The notes under the pieces are model-generated. The model saw only the letters and a list, made by a program, of their open reading frames with translations, was not told where the DNA came from and searched no databases. Shown here piece after piece: positions 17,651-29,468 of a DNA stretch of 64,000 nt. Positions within the stretch are counted from its first letter, which is position 1. Every line of letters starts with the position of its first letter. This stretch comes from Clostridiaceae bacterium (GTDB taxonomy: Bacteria > Bacillota > Clostridia > Saccharofermentanales > Saccharofermentanaceae). A program made the position numbers and the translations under genes. The stretch covers positions 1 through 64,000 of the forward strand of contig JAAYBI010000012.1 of the NCBI GenBank assembly GCA_012718915.1, in the 5' to 3' direction.

Positions 17651-18374
17651 CTTCTTCGGAATACACTGACAGCCACTCTGCCATTGCGTATTGCTGCTTG
17701 ACTCGAAACAGCGGTTTTTCATCTTTCTCATAAAGTGATTTGAGAACGCCGGAGAGATCAGATGATACAACTCCTACTGATTGACGAATCTCATTATATA
17801 TTAAACTGTTTTCACTGAAGTCGCGAGGGGTGCCGTCAAAATAATCCGACGAACGCGAAACAACAAAAGTATACACTCTGCCGAGAACTTTTGAAGGAAT
17901 TTTTCGAGATTCTCGCATCGCTTTCCACAATATATACGTCGATTGCTGGGCCTGAGCCAACGCACGAAGATTCTCGTCAAAATCTCTGGGGATATCGGGC
18001 GTTACGACTGATCTTTGCTTCTCGTCTGCAGAATAGACGGCTACAACGGATCGATTCATGAGCATAAGAAAATCAATTCTCGCTGATTCGCCGCCGTGTT
18101 GGACATAAACGTCATGAAGTATCAGCGCAGGAATGCGACTGTTCTTAATTTCGACTTCGATGGCTTTGTGTAATTCTGACTTGGCCGTCAGAGACTCGAT
18201 GGCGTCTCTGAAGAGATACTTAAATTCTGATGGCGCACTTTGAAGGCGAACCTCAAGACGCGATATAGAAAGAGTGTAATCTGAGAGCGGTTTGAAAAAT
18301 ACCGGCCCCGGCAATTGTTTTTCTTTCCTATAGTCGGGCTCCGCTCCTTGGTATTGGATCTTATGGTTATTCAT
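17634..18374 (-). CDS. Hypothetical protein with possible NERD-like nuclease fold
   Basis: This 246-residue protein is not confidently recognised. The middle (about 70-115) reads EIKNSRIPALILHDVYVQHG then ARIDFLMLMNRSVVAVY. That spacing and the IDxLMLxxxxVxxVY pattern recall NERD/PD-(D/E)XK-like domains, which read IDHLLVS...VFVIE. The usual Glu-x-Lys after the last strand is missing (YSADEKQ), so any nuclease activity is doubtful. The rest is helical with no membrane segment or signal peptide. It has its own promoter at 18429-18456. Confidence 0.6.
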   Translation of the reverse strand: MNNHKIQYQGAEPDYRKEKQLPGPVFFKPLSDYTLSISRLEVRLQSAPSEFKYLFRDAIESLTAKSELHKAIEVEIKNSRIPALILHDVYVQHGGESARIDFLMLMNRSVVAVYSADEKQRSVVTPDIPRDFDENLRALAQAQQSTYILWKAMRESRKIPSKVLGRVYTFVVSRSSDYFDGTPRDFSENSLIYNEIRQSVGVVSSDLSGVLKSLYEKDEKPLFRVKQQYAMAEWLSVYSEEVSPEA

Positions 18375-18428
18375 TCACACCTCGATGAAGATTCATTCGG
18401 CACAAGGCTGAATAAAACGGATAAAGTT

Positions 18429-18456
18429 ATTATATCATCGAAGTTTCTATTGTCAC
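18429..18456 (-). promoter_or_regulatory. Promoter of the NERD-like gene
   Basis: On the minus strand GTGACA (18456-18451), a 16-bp spacer and TATAAT (18434-18429) with an upstream TG form an extended -10 promoter, about 55 bases before the start. Confidence 0.65.
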
Positions 18457-18493
18457 GAGCACGGTTACCGGCGCACTATGGGAAATTCTACAT

Positions 18494-19753
18494 CTATGCG
18501 ACTGCAGTGCTTTCTTTTTCTATTTCATGAATTCGTATGGTTTTGCTATGTATAATGGGTTGCCATGTCACATTTGCAAAAAGTGCACAAAGCGAAATCG
18601 GAATATACGTCATCATGAAGATGGGGAAAGTAAAGACAGAGGCTATCTTTCGTGATGCAGGTGCACGAATCGAGCGCCATTCGGCAATCGACGTCACCAC
18701 GCCAATCAAAAACAGAAACCCATAAGTATTTAGAAGCATTTGAAGCATAGAACCGACTAAGACCATCACCGTATCCGCAGTCACGAGAGCATAGATTCCT
18801 CCAGCTACATTTACAGTGACTCCAACGATAGTCAGAACGATTGCAGGCATTATGGTCAGAATCATATCCAAACATGCAAAGTGTTTTTTGCTCATGAGCC
18901 GCTCGAATAGTCTAATTCCATAGCGCCGGAATACCTGAAGATAACCTTTGGCCCATCTTAGTCGTTGATGCCATGACTGCGAAAACGACGTCGGCTGTTC
19001 ATCGTACAATACAGCCGTCGAGCAATATGTAATCGCCTCACCATTCAAGATCAGATCCGCCGTGAATTCTATGTCTTCGGTCAACAAAAAATGCTTCCAC
19101 CCTCCGTTTTTTGCCAAGATATCATGGTGGACGAGAAATCCGGTACCTGAAACGGCACAAGACGTCTGAAGCGAGTAACGAGGCTGATTAAGAAAGCGTG
19201 ACTCACGCAAGAACCATAGCGAATATCCTGACGAGATCCAGTTGTCAGCATAATTCTTTGAATTGCGATAACCGGTAATGACGCGTTGCCCCTGATCGAA
19301 ATGATGATTCATTTCTCGGACATAATTTGCATCTATTAAGTTATCCGCGTCAAAAACGAAATAACCTTCGTACGTTTGACCGGATGCCCACACATATCGA
19401 ACCAGCGCTTCAAGCGCATAGCCTTTCCCGATTTTTTCTTTCGAGTGACGTTCGAATACGACTGCACCCGCTTCCCTTGCGATTTCGGCGGTTCTGTCGC
19501 TGCAGTTGTCCGCAATGACATAGATATCAACGAGCTCGCTTGGATAATCTTGTCGTTGAATGCTCTGAATTAATGCGGCAATGACATTTTCTTCATTCCG
19601 AGCCGCTATCAAGACAGCATAGCGGTGATTATTGGTCGCAGAAACTTTTTTTGGTTTTTTCAAGCATCCAACGACGATGTAGACGATCTGATACAAATAA
19701 CACACGATAAATGTTGCTGCAATTCCATAATTAATCCATTTGACTGCTTCCAT
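18494..19753 (-). CDS. Family 2 processive glycosyltransferase, membrane-bound
   Basis: This 419-residue protein has an N-terminal membrane helix (about 8-33), a GT-A domain and three or four C-terminal membrane helices (from about 285), the layout of processive synthases that polymerise and export polysaccharide. Catalytic landmarks are the nucleotide site VLIAARNEENVI, DxD in FDADNLID, the acceptor-site LTEDIEF and the QxxRW motif QRLRWAKGY. The start at 19753 has GGAGG; five upstream codons in frame are ignored. It lies 93 bases downstream of the histidine kinase on the same strand, so surface polysaccharide production may answer that two-component system (inference). Confidence 0.9.
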   Translation of the reverse strand: MEAVKWINYGIAATFIVCYLYQIVYIVVGCLKKPKKVSATNNHRYAVLIAARNEENVIAALIQSIQRQDYPSELVDIYVIADNCSDRTAEIAREAGAVVFERHSKEKIGKGYALEALVRYVWASGQTYEGYFVFDADNLIDANYVREMNHHFDQGQRVITGYRNSKNYADNWISSGYSLWFLRESRFLNQPRYSLQTSCAVSGTGFLVHHDILAKNGGWKHFLLTEDIEFTADLILNGEAITYCSTAVLYDEQPTSFSQSWHQRLRWAKGYLQVFRRYGIRLFERLMSKKHFACLDMILTIMPAIVLTIVGVTVNVAGGIYALVTADTVMVLVGSMLQMLLNTYGFLFLIGVVTSIAEWRSIRAPASRKIASVFTFPIFMMTYIPISLCALFANVTWQPIIHSKTIRIHEIEKESTAVA

Positions 19754-19846
19754 GATGTACCTCCGCAAGTATTGTCTTTGCTCGAAAAAGGCCGCACAAA
19801 ACCAAGCCCTCCGTATTGGCAGAAAGATTTCTCGAGAACAGGATTA

Positions 19847-21967
19847 TTAGTCTTGTGCAGGCGTTCGTTGCGACGGCTCCGACTCGTTACCGTTTTCTTC
19901 GCGATAATTAAATATTGCGCGAGCAGTAAATAAATCGGCGTCGATCGACAGTTCGAGTTTTCCGCCCATCGCACGCATTAGGCTGTCGGCAATCGACAAT
20001 CCTAATCCGCTTCCGTCGGTTGAGCGAGAGGTGTCCGCGCGCACAAAGCGCTCAAGCAGCTCTTGGGGAGCTATGTTCAGCGGCGTTTTTGAAATATTGC
20101 GCACGCGGACTTCAACGCGGTCTTGATTCACAATCATATCCACATATACCCTTGAATTCGGCATGCTGTATTTTAAAGCATTACCAAGCAGATTATCCAG
20201 AACCCGGCCGGCCATACGGGCATCCGACATCACATTGATTCTTTCAGACACATATGCCGTCACTAACTCGATGCCTTCGCGCTCAAATCGCTCTTCAAAT
20301 TCGCCGCAGACCTGACGAACAAGCTCCGTCAGATTGAATTTGCCAATCTGAGGGATATGTACGCCTGAACTGAGTTTGGCGGCATCAATGACATCATCCG
20401 TCAGTTTCTTAAGCTTTTGGCTGTTTCGCGAAATGACCTCTATATATTCCTTCGCAGTATCGTCTCCGGAAATATGTTTTTCGAGCAGGTCCGTGTAGTT
20501 GACGATGGACGTAAGCGGCGTCTTGATATCATGGGACACATTGGTGATCAATTCCGTCTTGAATCGCTCGCTCTTAAGTTGCTCGTCGACCGCAATGCCG
20601 ATGGATTGCCGAATCTGCGAGATGTGACGCGCGGGGACTTTGAAAAAACCTTTCTTCAAAGATTCATGCATCGGATAGTCAAGCTGCCCCTCAGCGATTT
20701 TCTGAGACAATTCACATAGCCGTTGGTATTTCACCGCAATCCACGAGCCGCCAATAATGCTACATGCAGCGACGAAGAAGAGCCCCAACACAATGCTTGA
20801 TTCGTATGGCGCAAAAATGAGGACAACACAAATTTCTATCACCATCAAAGAAATAATGATTAGTACAAGCTTCCAAACGGCATGAAGATTTTCAATAATT
20901 TCGCGAAGCATCTGGAAGATTGCTCTGGTAATAGAATAGTGCAATATACCTCTGGAGGATTTTTTAAGTGCGATAAGACACAGCATTCCGACATCTATAG
21001 CGATAATAATTGACATGAGAGTCAAGGATGATGCATTGATCGGCACGTAAGTCATGTATGAGTACCATTCGGAAACATCAATGGCAAATGTCGAAACAAG
21101 AACACAACCAAGCAATAACATTTCCATCGGAACATAATCCAGAAAACGAAGATATGACGGTAGCGCTTTTCGCTTAGTAGCCATCCCGGAGAGCAACAGG
21201 CGCAGACATACTATAAAAGCGATTACCGAAGCTACGACAATGAATGGAATCCAGTGCCCATAGTTGTAAATGAGCGATAAATGTCGACTCGCCTGAGAGA
21301 AATAGAAATCACTTTCGAGATATAGACGGTCAACAAATATTTCCACAATATAGGTCATTTCATCAACGTCATAATAACCGGACTGCGGAGCATGATATTT
21401 GGTAATAAAATATGAATCCGAGTAGTCCGAGGTCGCATAAACATACAACTTATCTACAGCACGATACAGGTATTCGTCTCCGGATTCTGCGGGCTGAATA
21501 TCTGCTGAATCAATCTGATTCATCTCATCCGGGCTTAATGAGCCCATCGCGGATGAAGTCAAAAGCGCTCCGTCTTCGTTGTATATGTTGTATTTGATAT
21601 ACTTTATTCTATCACTGTTAAATGTGGTATAAGATTGCTCAAATGTGATCTGCTCTGTTGATTTTAGATAATTTGCAAGAAAATGACTACACTCAGCCTC
21701 AACGTCCTCAGCCATAAGCAAGTGGTAATAGGCATACCGAGTATCTTCGGGCAAGGACTGCACGATCGATTGGTTAATATCAATGTCCCAAAAAAAGCGT
21801 GGATCGTAAATAGATGACTCCATGCTGTTGTACTGTTGTCGATCAAAATAAAAACCCATCTGCATTATGGAAAAGAAGAACGTCATAATCAAAGCGACAC
21901 TAAGCATGAATAGTAATAGCTTTGCGCCAAACATTTCTCTGATCCGCTTTTTATCCGTAAGACTCAT
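19847..21967 (-). CDS. Multi-TM sensor histidine kinase
   Basis: This 706-residue sensor has one N-terminal membrane helix (about 15-37), an extracellular region of about 180 residues, then a block of five or six helices (about 240-430), a HAMP-like linker (LCELSQKIAEGQLDYP) and a kinase core. The phospho-accepting His is H479 in NVSHDIKTPLTS. The ATP-binding domain shows the N box (DNLLGNALKYS), RADTSRST and the G box GSGLGLSIA. GGAGG precedes the ATG at 21967, 16 bases after the response regulator stop. Ligand unknown. Confidence 0.93.
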   Translation of the reverse strand: MSLTDKKRIREMFGAKLLLFMLSVALIMTFFFSIMQMGFYFDRQQYNSMESSIYDPRFFWDIDINQSIVQSLPEDTRYAYYHLLMAEDVEAECSHFLANYLKSTEQITFEQSYTTFNSDRIKYIKYNIYNEDGALLTSSAMGSLSPDEMNQIDSADIQPAESGDEYLYRAVDKLYVYATSDYSDSYFITKYHAPQSGYYDVDEMTYIVEIFVDRLYLESDFYFSQASRHLSLIYNYGHWIPFIVVASVIAFIVCLRLLLSGMATKRKALPSYLRFLDYVPMEMLLLGCVLVSTFAIDVSEWYSYMTYVPINASSLTLMSIIIAIDVGMLCLIALKKSSRGILHYSITRAIFQMLREIIENLHAVWKLVLIIISLMVIEICVVLIFAPYESSIVLGLFFVAACSIIGGSWIAVKYQRLCELSQKIAEGQLDYPMHESLKKGFFKVPARHISQIRQSIGIAVDEQLKSERFKTELITNVSHDIKTPLTSIVNYTDLLEKHISGDDTAKEYIEVISRNSQKLKKLTDDVIDAAKLSSGVHIPQIGKFNLTELVRQVCGEFEERFEREGIELVTAYVSERINVMSDARMAGRVLDNLLGNALKYSMPNSRVYVDMIVNQDRVEVRVRNISKTPLNIAPQELLERFVRADTSRSTDGSGLGLSIADSLMRAMGGKLELSIDADLFTARAIFNYREENGNESEPSQRTPAQD

Positions 21968-21983
21968 ACCGGCGACCTCCTTC

Positions 21984-22682
21984 TTATTTATGGTCAAATT
22001 TGTATCCTTGACCCCAAACCACCTTGAGATATCTCGGATCGGCAGGGTCATATTCCAGTTTTTCTCTCAGATGGCGGATATGTACCGCAATCGTGTTATC
22101 CGCACCCAGTGCTGTTTCTCCCCAAACGCCGCTATAAATCTGTGATGAAGAAAAAACCTTGCCGGGCTGACGCATAAGAAAATACAGTATTTGATATTCC
22201 GTAGGTGTCAGGAAAATAAGCTCTCCATCTCTCGACACACTTTTCGCGTCGTCATCGACCTCTATGCCGCCGATAGAAATACGCGAACTGCTATCTGTTG
22301 TTGTTACGACTCCGCCCAAGCTGACATATCGTCTGATGGCCGAGCGTACGCGCGCCAGAAGTTCGATTGGGTTAAACGGCTTCGTAATATAATCATCGGC
22401 GCCGACAGTCAGCCCGAGAATTTTATCGGCGTCTTCACTTTTTGCCGTTAAGAATATCACCGGAACGTTGCTCGATCGCCTGATCTCGGCAACGGTGCTC
22501 ACTCCATCTTTAATCGGCATCATAATGTCCATAAGAACGAGATGAAAGGACTGACCTTTAAGCGCAGCCAACGCCTGCTCTCCGTTTTTTGTTAAACAAA
22601 CATTGTATCCTTCAGCCTCTAAGTAGATTTGCAACGCTGAAAGAATATCTTCTTGATCATCACAGACGAGAACGTTATACAT
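21984..22682 (-). CDS. OmpR-family response regulator
   Basis: This 232-residue regulator has a receiver domain (acidic DDQED, phosphorylatable D52 in VLMDIMMPIKDG, and Lys in LTAKSED) and a C-terminal winged helix (LTPTEYQILYFLMRQPGKVFSS, then VAVHIRHLREKLE-like motifs). It should be phosphorylated by the kinase encoded 16 bases downstream and bind DNA near its targets. GGGGG precedes the ATG. An AT-rich palindrome TTTCTTAAGAAA lies about 70 bases upstream in the gap shared with the V-ATPase operon; its role is unknown. Confidence 0.95.
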   Translation of the reverse strand: MYNVLVCDDQEDILSALQIYLEAEGYNVCLTKNGEQALAALKGQSFHLVLMDIMMPIKDGVSTVAEIRRSSNVPVIFLTAKSEDADKILGLTVGADDYITKPFNPIELLARVRSAIRRYVSLGGVVTTTDSSSRISIGGIEVDDDAKSVSRDGELIFLTPTEYQILYFLMRQPGKVFSSSQIYSGVWGETALGADNTIAVHIRHLREKLEYDPADPRYLKVVWGQGYKFDHK

Positions 22683-22799
22683 AAAGGATCCCCCTACAAT
22701 TCAAATGTAATCGAAATCATCTTAACAAACCAGTGCGCAAATCTTTAATTCTTTCTTAAGAAAAACGTTTAGAGCACCTTGTTTTTTCAAGTATTTTAC

Positions 22800-22828
22800 T
22801 TGTCAAGGCATACATTACGTGTGAGAAT
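22800..22828 (+). promoter_or_regulatory. Candidate promoter of the V-ATPase operon
   Basis: TTGTCA at 22800-22805 and GAGAAT at 22823-22828 are 17 bp apart, leaving a leader of about 40 bases to the first gene. The -10 matches the consensus at four of six positions. Confidence 0.5.
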
Positions 22829-22875
22829 GGTAGATAGGTTTTTTATCGATTCATATTTTACTGCGGAGGGCAATC

Positions 22876-23193
22876 ATGGCGTCTGATCGGATCAACATTA
22901 TACTGGAGGCAGAAAGCCGTGCTCAGAACATTGATCTGCAAGCCAAGCAGAAAGCCGATCAGATTATAGCGGCTGCCGGCGAAGCGGCGGCCGAAGACTA
23001 CGAGTCTCGGATTTCGCAAATGAACGATTCCATCAGAGATGATTTGGCCGCATTTGCGGAACAGGATCAGCTATATTTGGCCGAGGCAAGTCACGCTGCC
23101 GAAGTCGAAGCCAATGCACTTCGCAAACGCGTTGAGCCCAAAATTAACATAGCGGCCCGGCGGGTTGCAGATATTTTATCAGGAAAAGGGTAA
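22876..23193 (+). CDS. V-type ATPase subunit G/H-like (peripheral stalk)
   Basis: This 105-residue protein is almost entirely alpha-helical and charged, with a coiled-coil pattern of Ala, Glu, Gln and Lys (for example AKQKADQIIAAAGEAAAEDYE). It is the first gene of the operon, before subunit I. In Ntp operons this position holds the small peripheral-stalk subunit that pairs with subunit E. Sequence similarity in this family is low, so the call rests on position, size and coiled coil. GCGGAGGG precedes the ATG. Confidence 0.8.
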   Translation: MASDRINIILEAESRAQNIDLQAKQKADQIIAAAGEAAAEDYESRISQMNDSIRDDLAAFAEQDQLYLAEASHAAEVEANALRKRVEPKINIAARRVADILSGKG

Positions 23194-23195
23194 TT

Positions 23196-25704
<2,509 letters not shown>

Positions 25705-25716
25705 TTGGAGATAAAG

Positions 25717-26337
25717 ATGTCATCACTGGATCTGATCACCAACAAAATCATTAGCGATGCCAATGCGTCCGCCGCATCACGGATTGAGCGTGCCAACGAA
25801 GAGGCTCGACTCATTTTCGAGCGAAAAGCAGCTGCTGCGACTTTAGAGTGCGAGCGACTCCGTGCTGAAGCCGATATTAATTTGGAGCGACTCCGTTTCA
25901 AAAGTGAATCCGCCGCCAAAGCCCTCTCCGGAAAGCGCATGCTTACCGAGAAGGGGCGTCTGATCGATGATTGTATCCTTAAGGCGAGAGAGATCATTGT
26001 GAATATGTCGACGGAAGAAGCGTTTCATATGATTTCGAAATTTGTCGGTCAGTCACTTATCGGCGTCCACCAGCCGGCAACGCTTATCCTTTCCGAAAAT
26101 GACTTAAAACGAATGCCTTCAAACTTCATTGAGAAGCTTGCTTCCGACATCGGTACTGCGATCATGCTCTCCGATCAGCCGGGTAATTTTGACGCCGGTT
26201 GTATCGTGAAGTGCGAACTCGTGGAGTATAACGGTACTCCGGACGCGCTAATCCGTGAACACCTCGACCAACTTAGTGATACCATCGGAGCAATACTCTT
26301 CTCCGATGAATCAAAAAGCAAATTAACCACCACTTGA
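25717..26337 (+). CDS. ntpE: V-type ATPase subunit E
   Basis: This 206-residue peripheral-stalk subunit has an N-terminal half of long charged helices (NASAASRIERANEEARLIFERKAAAATLECERLR) that pair with the small stalk protein and a globular C-terminal half that contacts subunit B. The ATG at 25717, behind TTGGAGA, is preferred to an in-frame TTG four codons upstream. Gap to K is 12 bases. Confidence 0.93.
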   Translation: MSSLDLITNKIISDANASAASRIERANEEARLIFERKAAAATLECERLRAEADINLERLRFKSESAAKALSGKRMLTEKGRLIDDCILKAREIIVNMSTEEAFHMISKFVGQSLIGVHQPATLILSENDLKRMPSNFIEKLASDIGTAIMLSDQPGNFDAGCIVKCELVEYNGTPDALIREHLDQLSDTIGAILFSDESKSKLTTT

Positions 26338-26351
26338 AAAGGAGTCAACTG

Positions 26352-27335
26352 TTGAAAGGTAAAGTCAGCGAGTCTCATTATGCATATTCGGTAACCGCCG
26401 CGCGAATTATGCAGCGCGCCTTGCTAAGCGACGCTGATTACTCACTACTCATCTCTGCGCCGGATGCTATTGCGGCATTGGCTGTGCTTTCTTCAAAGGG
26501 CTGGAAGACCCCGGCAGACATATCGCTCATTCCCCAAATGCTTGATGACGCGATGCAGGAAGTGTGGGATTTTTTGGTCGAATTTGCCCCTGATATCAAC
26601 ATCTTCAAGCCGTTCATACTTCGCAACGACTATCACAATCTCAAGGCGGGACTAAAGTGTTCGTTGAGCGAGCTTCAAGTGGATCGCTATTTTATTCGGC
26701 CGGCGCTAATTCCCCGGAAACTCATGAAAGAAGCATTTTTTGAAAATCATTTTTCTCTTCTCCCCGAGCCGTTTTCAACAGTTCTCAAACAAGCATATGA
26801 TGCATTGAGTGAGACTCGCGACGGCCAATTAGCGGACATCATTATCGATCGTGCCGCGATTGACGGCATGAATGGTGCAGCAAATGAAGTAAGAGAGCCA
26901 CTGGTTCGACATATTGTAGATACGCTCTGCGCTCTGTCTAATATCAAAATCGCTTTTCGCAGCGCCATGCTCGGCAAGAATAAGGACTTTCTAAATGCCG
27001 CCATAGGCAATTGCTCATCTTTAGATCGTAATTCATTAATTGAGTCCTCCGCAAAAGGATTTAATGAATTATTCCGATACCTGAAAACAACGCGGTATGC
27101 AGCACAAGTGGATATTCTTAAGACTTCCCCGATTGATTTCGAACGGCATTTTGAGGATCGAATCCTATCGTCGCTCGAGCCGATTCGCTTCGAAGCACTC
27201 GGTGCGAACCCTCTCATTGCATTTTTCCTTTTTAAGGAGGCAGAAATCAAAAATATCCGCTTAATTCTGGCCGGCAAACTGGCGCAAAGTTCACAAGAAG
27301 AGATTCGACAGAGGCTAAGGAGAATTTATGTATAA
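26352..27335 (+). CDS. ntpC: V-type ATPase subunit C (d-type)
   Basis: This 327-residue protein is the central-stalk foot that connects subunits D/F to the proteolipid ring. It is all-helical, with family segments ESHYAYSVTAARIMQRALLSDADYSLL near the start, ILRNDYHNLKAGLKC, and NPLIAFFLFKEAEIKNIRLILAGKL near the end. The likely start is TTG at 26352, seven bases after GGAG. The end overlaps the subunit F start by eight bases. Confidence 0.93.
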   Translation: MKGKVSESHYAYSVTAARIMQRALLSDADYSLLISAPDAIAALAVLSSKGWKTPADISLIPQMLDDAMQEVWDFLVEFAPDINIFKPFILRNDYHNLKAGLKCSLSELQVDRYFIRPALIPRKLMKEAFFENHFSLLPEPFSTVLKQAYDALSETRDGQLADIIIDRAAIDGMNGAANEVREPLVRHIVDTLCALSNIKIAFRSAMLGKNKDFLNAAIGNCSSLDRNSLIESSAKGFNELFRYLKTTRYAAQVDILKTSPIDFERHFEDRILSSLEPIRFEALGANPLIAFFLFKEAEIKNIRLILAGKLAQSSQEEIRQRLRRIYV

Positions 27336-27645
27336 GATTGCCGCAATGGGTGACCGCGACAGTATATCCGGATTTGCATCCGTCGGACTTGAGCTTTTCA
27401 CGTTGGATCAGATGCCTGACCCTTCTGAGACGCTTCACAACCTGGCTTCCAATCAATATGCAATTATATTGATTACCGAGGCTCTTGCCATATCCCTTAA
27501 GGATGATATTGACCGGTATAAAGACCGTCAGTTACCCGTAATTGTTCCGATTCCGGGTGTGTCCGGCGATTTCAATATTGGTATGAAAGCCATTTCCGAT
27601 GCCGTCGAGCGAGCGGTCGGAAGCGATATATTAAAAGATACATAA
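27328..27645 (+). CDS. ntpG: V-type ATPase subunit F
   Basis: This 105-residue protein is the small rotor subunit that binds subunit D. The sequence starts [16 protein letters not shown], with the central IILITEALA strand and the C-terminal helix [10 protein letters not shown] of the family. It overlaps the subunit C gene by eight bases, so it is translationally coupled. Confidence 0.95.
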   Translation: MYKIAAMGDRDSISGFASVGLELFTLDQMPDPSETLHNLASNQYAIILITEALAISLKDDIDRYKDRQLPVIVPIPGVSGDFNIGMKAISDAVERAVGSDILKDT

Positions 27646-27698
27646 TAGTCCGAAATTCTGAATTGCGGACATCTAAGAATGATATGAGGAGCAGACAA

Positions 27699-29468
27699 AT
27701 GAGTAATGGTACGATTCTGAAAATATCCGGTCCTTTGGTCGTTGCCCAAGGCATGCGGGACGCCAACATGTTTGATGTGGTTCGAGTCAGCAATCAGCGT
27801 CTGATTGGCGAGATTATCGAAATCCACGATGACCGCGCGTCGATTCAGGTATATGAAGAAACCTCCGGCCTTCGTCCCGGCGAGCCGGTTGAATCGACCG
27901 GTGTACCACTCTCGGTCGAACTCGGCCCGGGATTAATCGGCGGTATTTTTGACGGTATCCAAAGACCTCTGGAAGAGATTATGGCCGTCAGCGGCAATAA
28001 TCTTGAACGAGGTGTCGAAGTGCCTTCTCTGAACCGCGACAGAATCTGGAACTTTATTGCGACGGCAAACGCCGGCGATACGGTGACCGGAGGCGACACG
28101 CTCGGATATGTCAATGAAACCAATATTGTGAAGCACAAAATTCTTGTTCCGCCTGGTCTTTCCGGAACGCTTGTGCGTATCCAAGACGGCGAACACAAGC
28201 TCGATGATGTCATCGCAGATCTGGAAGATGCAAAAGGCCAAATCCATAGCCTTAATCTATATCAGCGTTGGCCGGTTCGTATCGGTCGTCCTTACAAGAA
28301 AAAATTCGCTCCGACCATGCCGCTCATTACCGGACAGCGTGTTATTGATAGTCTATTCCCTTTGGCTAAGGGCGGCGTCGCCGCGATTCCGGGTCCTTTC
28401 GGAAGCGGTAAAACCGTCACACAACATCAGTTAGCCAAGTGGGCGCAAGCCGATATTATTGTTTATATAGGATGCGGAGAACGCGGCAATGAGATGACCG
28501 ATGTTCTTAACGAATTCCCAGAGCTGATAGACCCCAATACCGGGGAATCACTGATGAAGCGCACGGTACTGATTGCAAACACTTCAGACATGCCGGTTGC
28601 CGCTCGAGAGGCTTCCATATATACAGGAATCACTATTGCCGAATACTTCCGCGACATGGGCTTTTCCGTCGCGCTCATGGCCGACTCGACTTCGCGTTGG
28701 GCTGAAGCCTTGCGAGAGATGTCGGGTCGCCTCGAGGAAATGCCCGGCGAAGAAGGATACCCTGCGTACCTGGCCAGCCGCTTGGCTCAGTTCTACGAGC
28801 GGGCAGGGCGTGTCAGCATATTGGGAAGCGAGGACCGAGAAGGTTCACTGTCCGCTATCGGCGCCGTATCGCCGCCGGGTGGTGATATTTCCGAACCGGT
28901 TTCACAGGCGACGCTTCGAATAGTCAAGGTCTTCTGGGGGCTTGATGCGCAGCTCGCTTACAAGCGCCATTTCCCGGCAATTAACTGGCTGACGAGTTAC
29001 TCCTTATATTCAGACTCATTGTCATCGTGGTTTAACGAAAATGTCGCCGCCGATTGGAATGCTTTCCGCGCTCGAATTCTTCTCATCTTGCAGGAAGAAG
29101 CCGAGCTTGAAGAAATTGTAAAACTGGTCGGAATGGACGCCCTGTCGCCTGCAGATCGTTTAAAGATGGAAGTCGCAAGGTCTATCCGCGAGGACTTTTT
29201 GCATCAACTGGCTTTTCACGAAATCGATACACACACTTCGCCATATAAGCAGTTTTTGATGATGAAGTTGATTTTACTATATTACGATAAAGCATCCGGA
29301 GCACTCGAGTTTGGGGCCGACATTGAAAATATTGTCAACTTGCCGATTCGCGAAAAAATCGGGCGTTTCAAATATGTTTCAGAGGACCTCATCCGTGAAG
29401 AAGCGGATTCCATCGAATCCGAGTTAGTTCACGAAATTGCCGAGACGATCGAGAAGGAGGGTTTTTGA
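27699..29468 (+). CDS. ntpA: V-type ATPase catalytic subunit A
   Basis: This 589-residue catalytic ATPase subunit contains the N-terminal barrel ([14 protein letters not shown]), the long A-subunit-specific insertion, P-loop GPFGSGKT (residues 232-239), CGERGNEM with the catalytic Glu, and the [27 protein letters not shown] signature. GAGGAG lies before the ATG at 27699; twelve upstream in-frame codons are ignored. Its TGA overlaps the subunit B start by one base. Confidence 0.97.
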   Translation: MSNGTILKISGPLVVAQGMRDANMFDVVRVSNQRLIGEIIEIHDDRASIQVYEETSGLRPGEPVESTGVPLSVELGPGLIGGIFDGIQRPLEEIMAVSGNNLERGVEVPSLNRDRIWNFIATANAGDTVTGGDTLGYVNETNIVKHKILVPPGLSGTLVRIQDGEHKLDDVIADLEDAKGQIHSLNLYQRWPVRIGRPYKKKFAPTMPLITGQRVIDSLFPLAKGGVAAIPGPFGSGKTVTQHQLAKWAQADIIVYIGCGERGNEMTDVLNEFPELIDPNTGESLMKRTVLIANTSDMPVAAREASIYTGITIAEYFRDMGFSVALMADSTSRWAEALREMSGRLEEMPGEEGYPAYLASRLAQFYERAGRVSILGSEDREGSLSAIGAVSPPGGDISEPVSQATLRIVKVFWGLDAQLAYKRHFPAINWLTSYSLYSDSLSSWFNENVAADWNAFRARILLILQEEAELEEIVKLVGMDALSPADRLKMEVARSIREDFLHQLAFHEIDTHTSPYKQFLMMKLILLYYDKASGALEFGADIENIVNLPIREKIGRFKYVSEDLIREEADSIESELVHEIAETIEKEGF

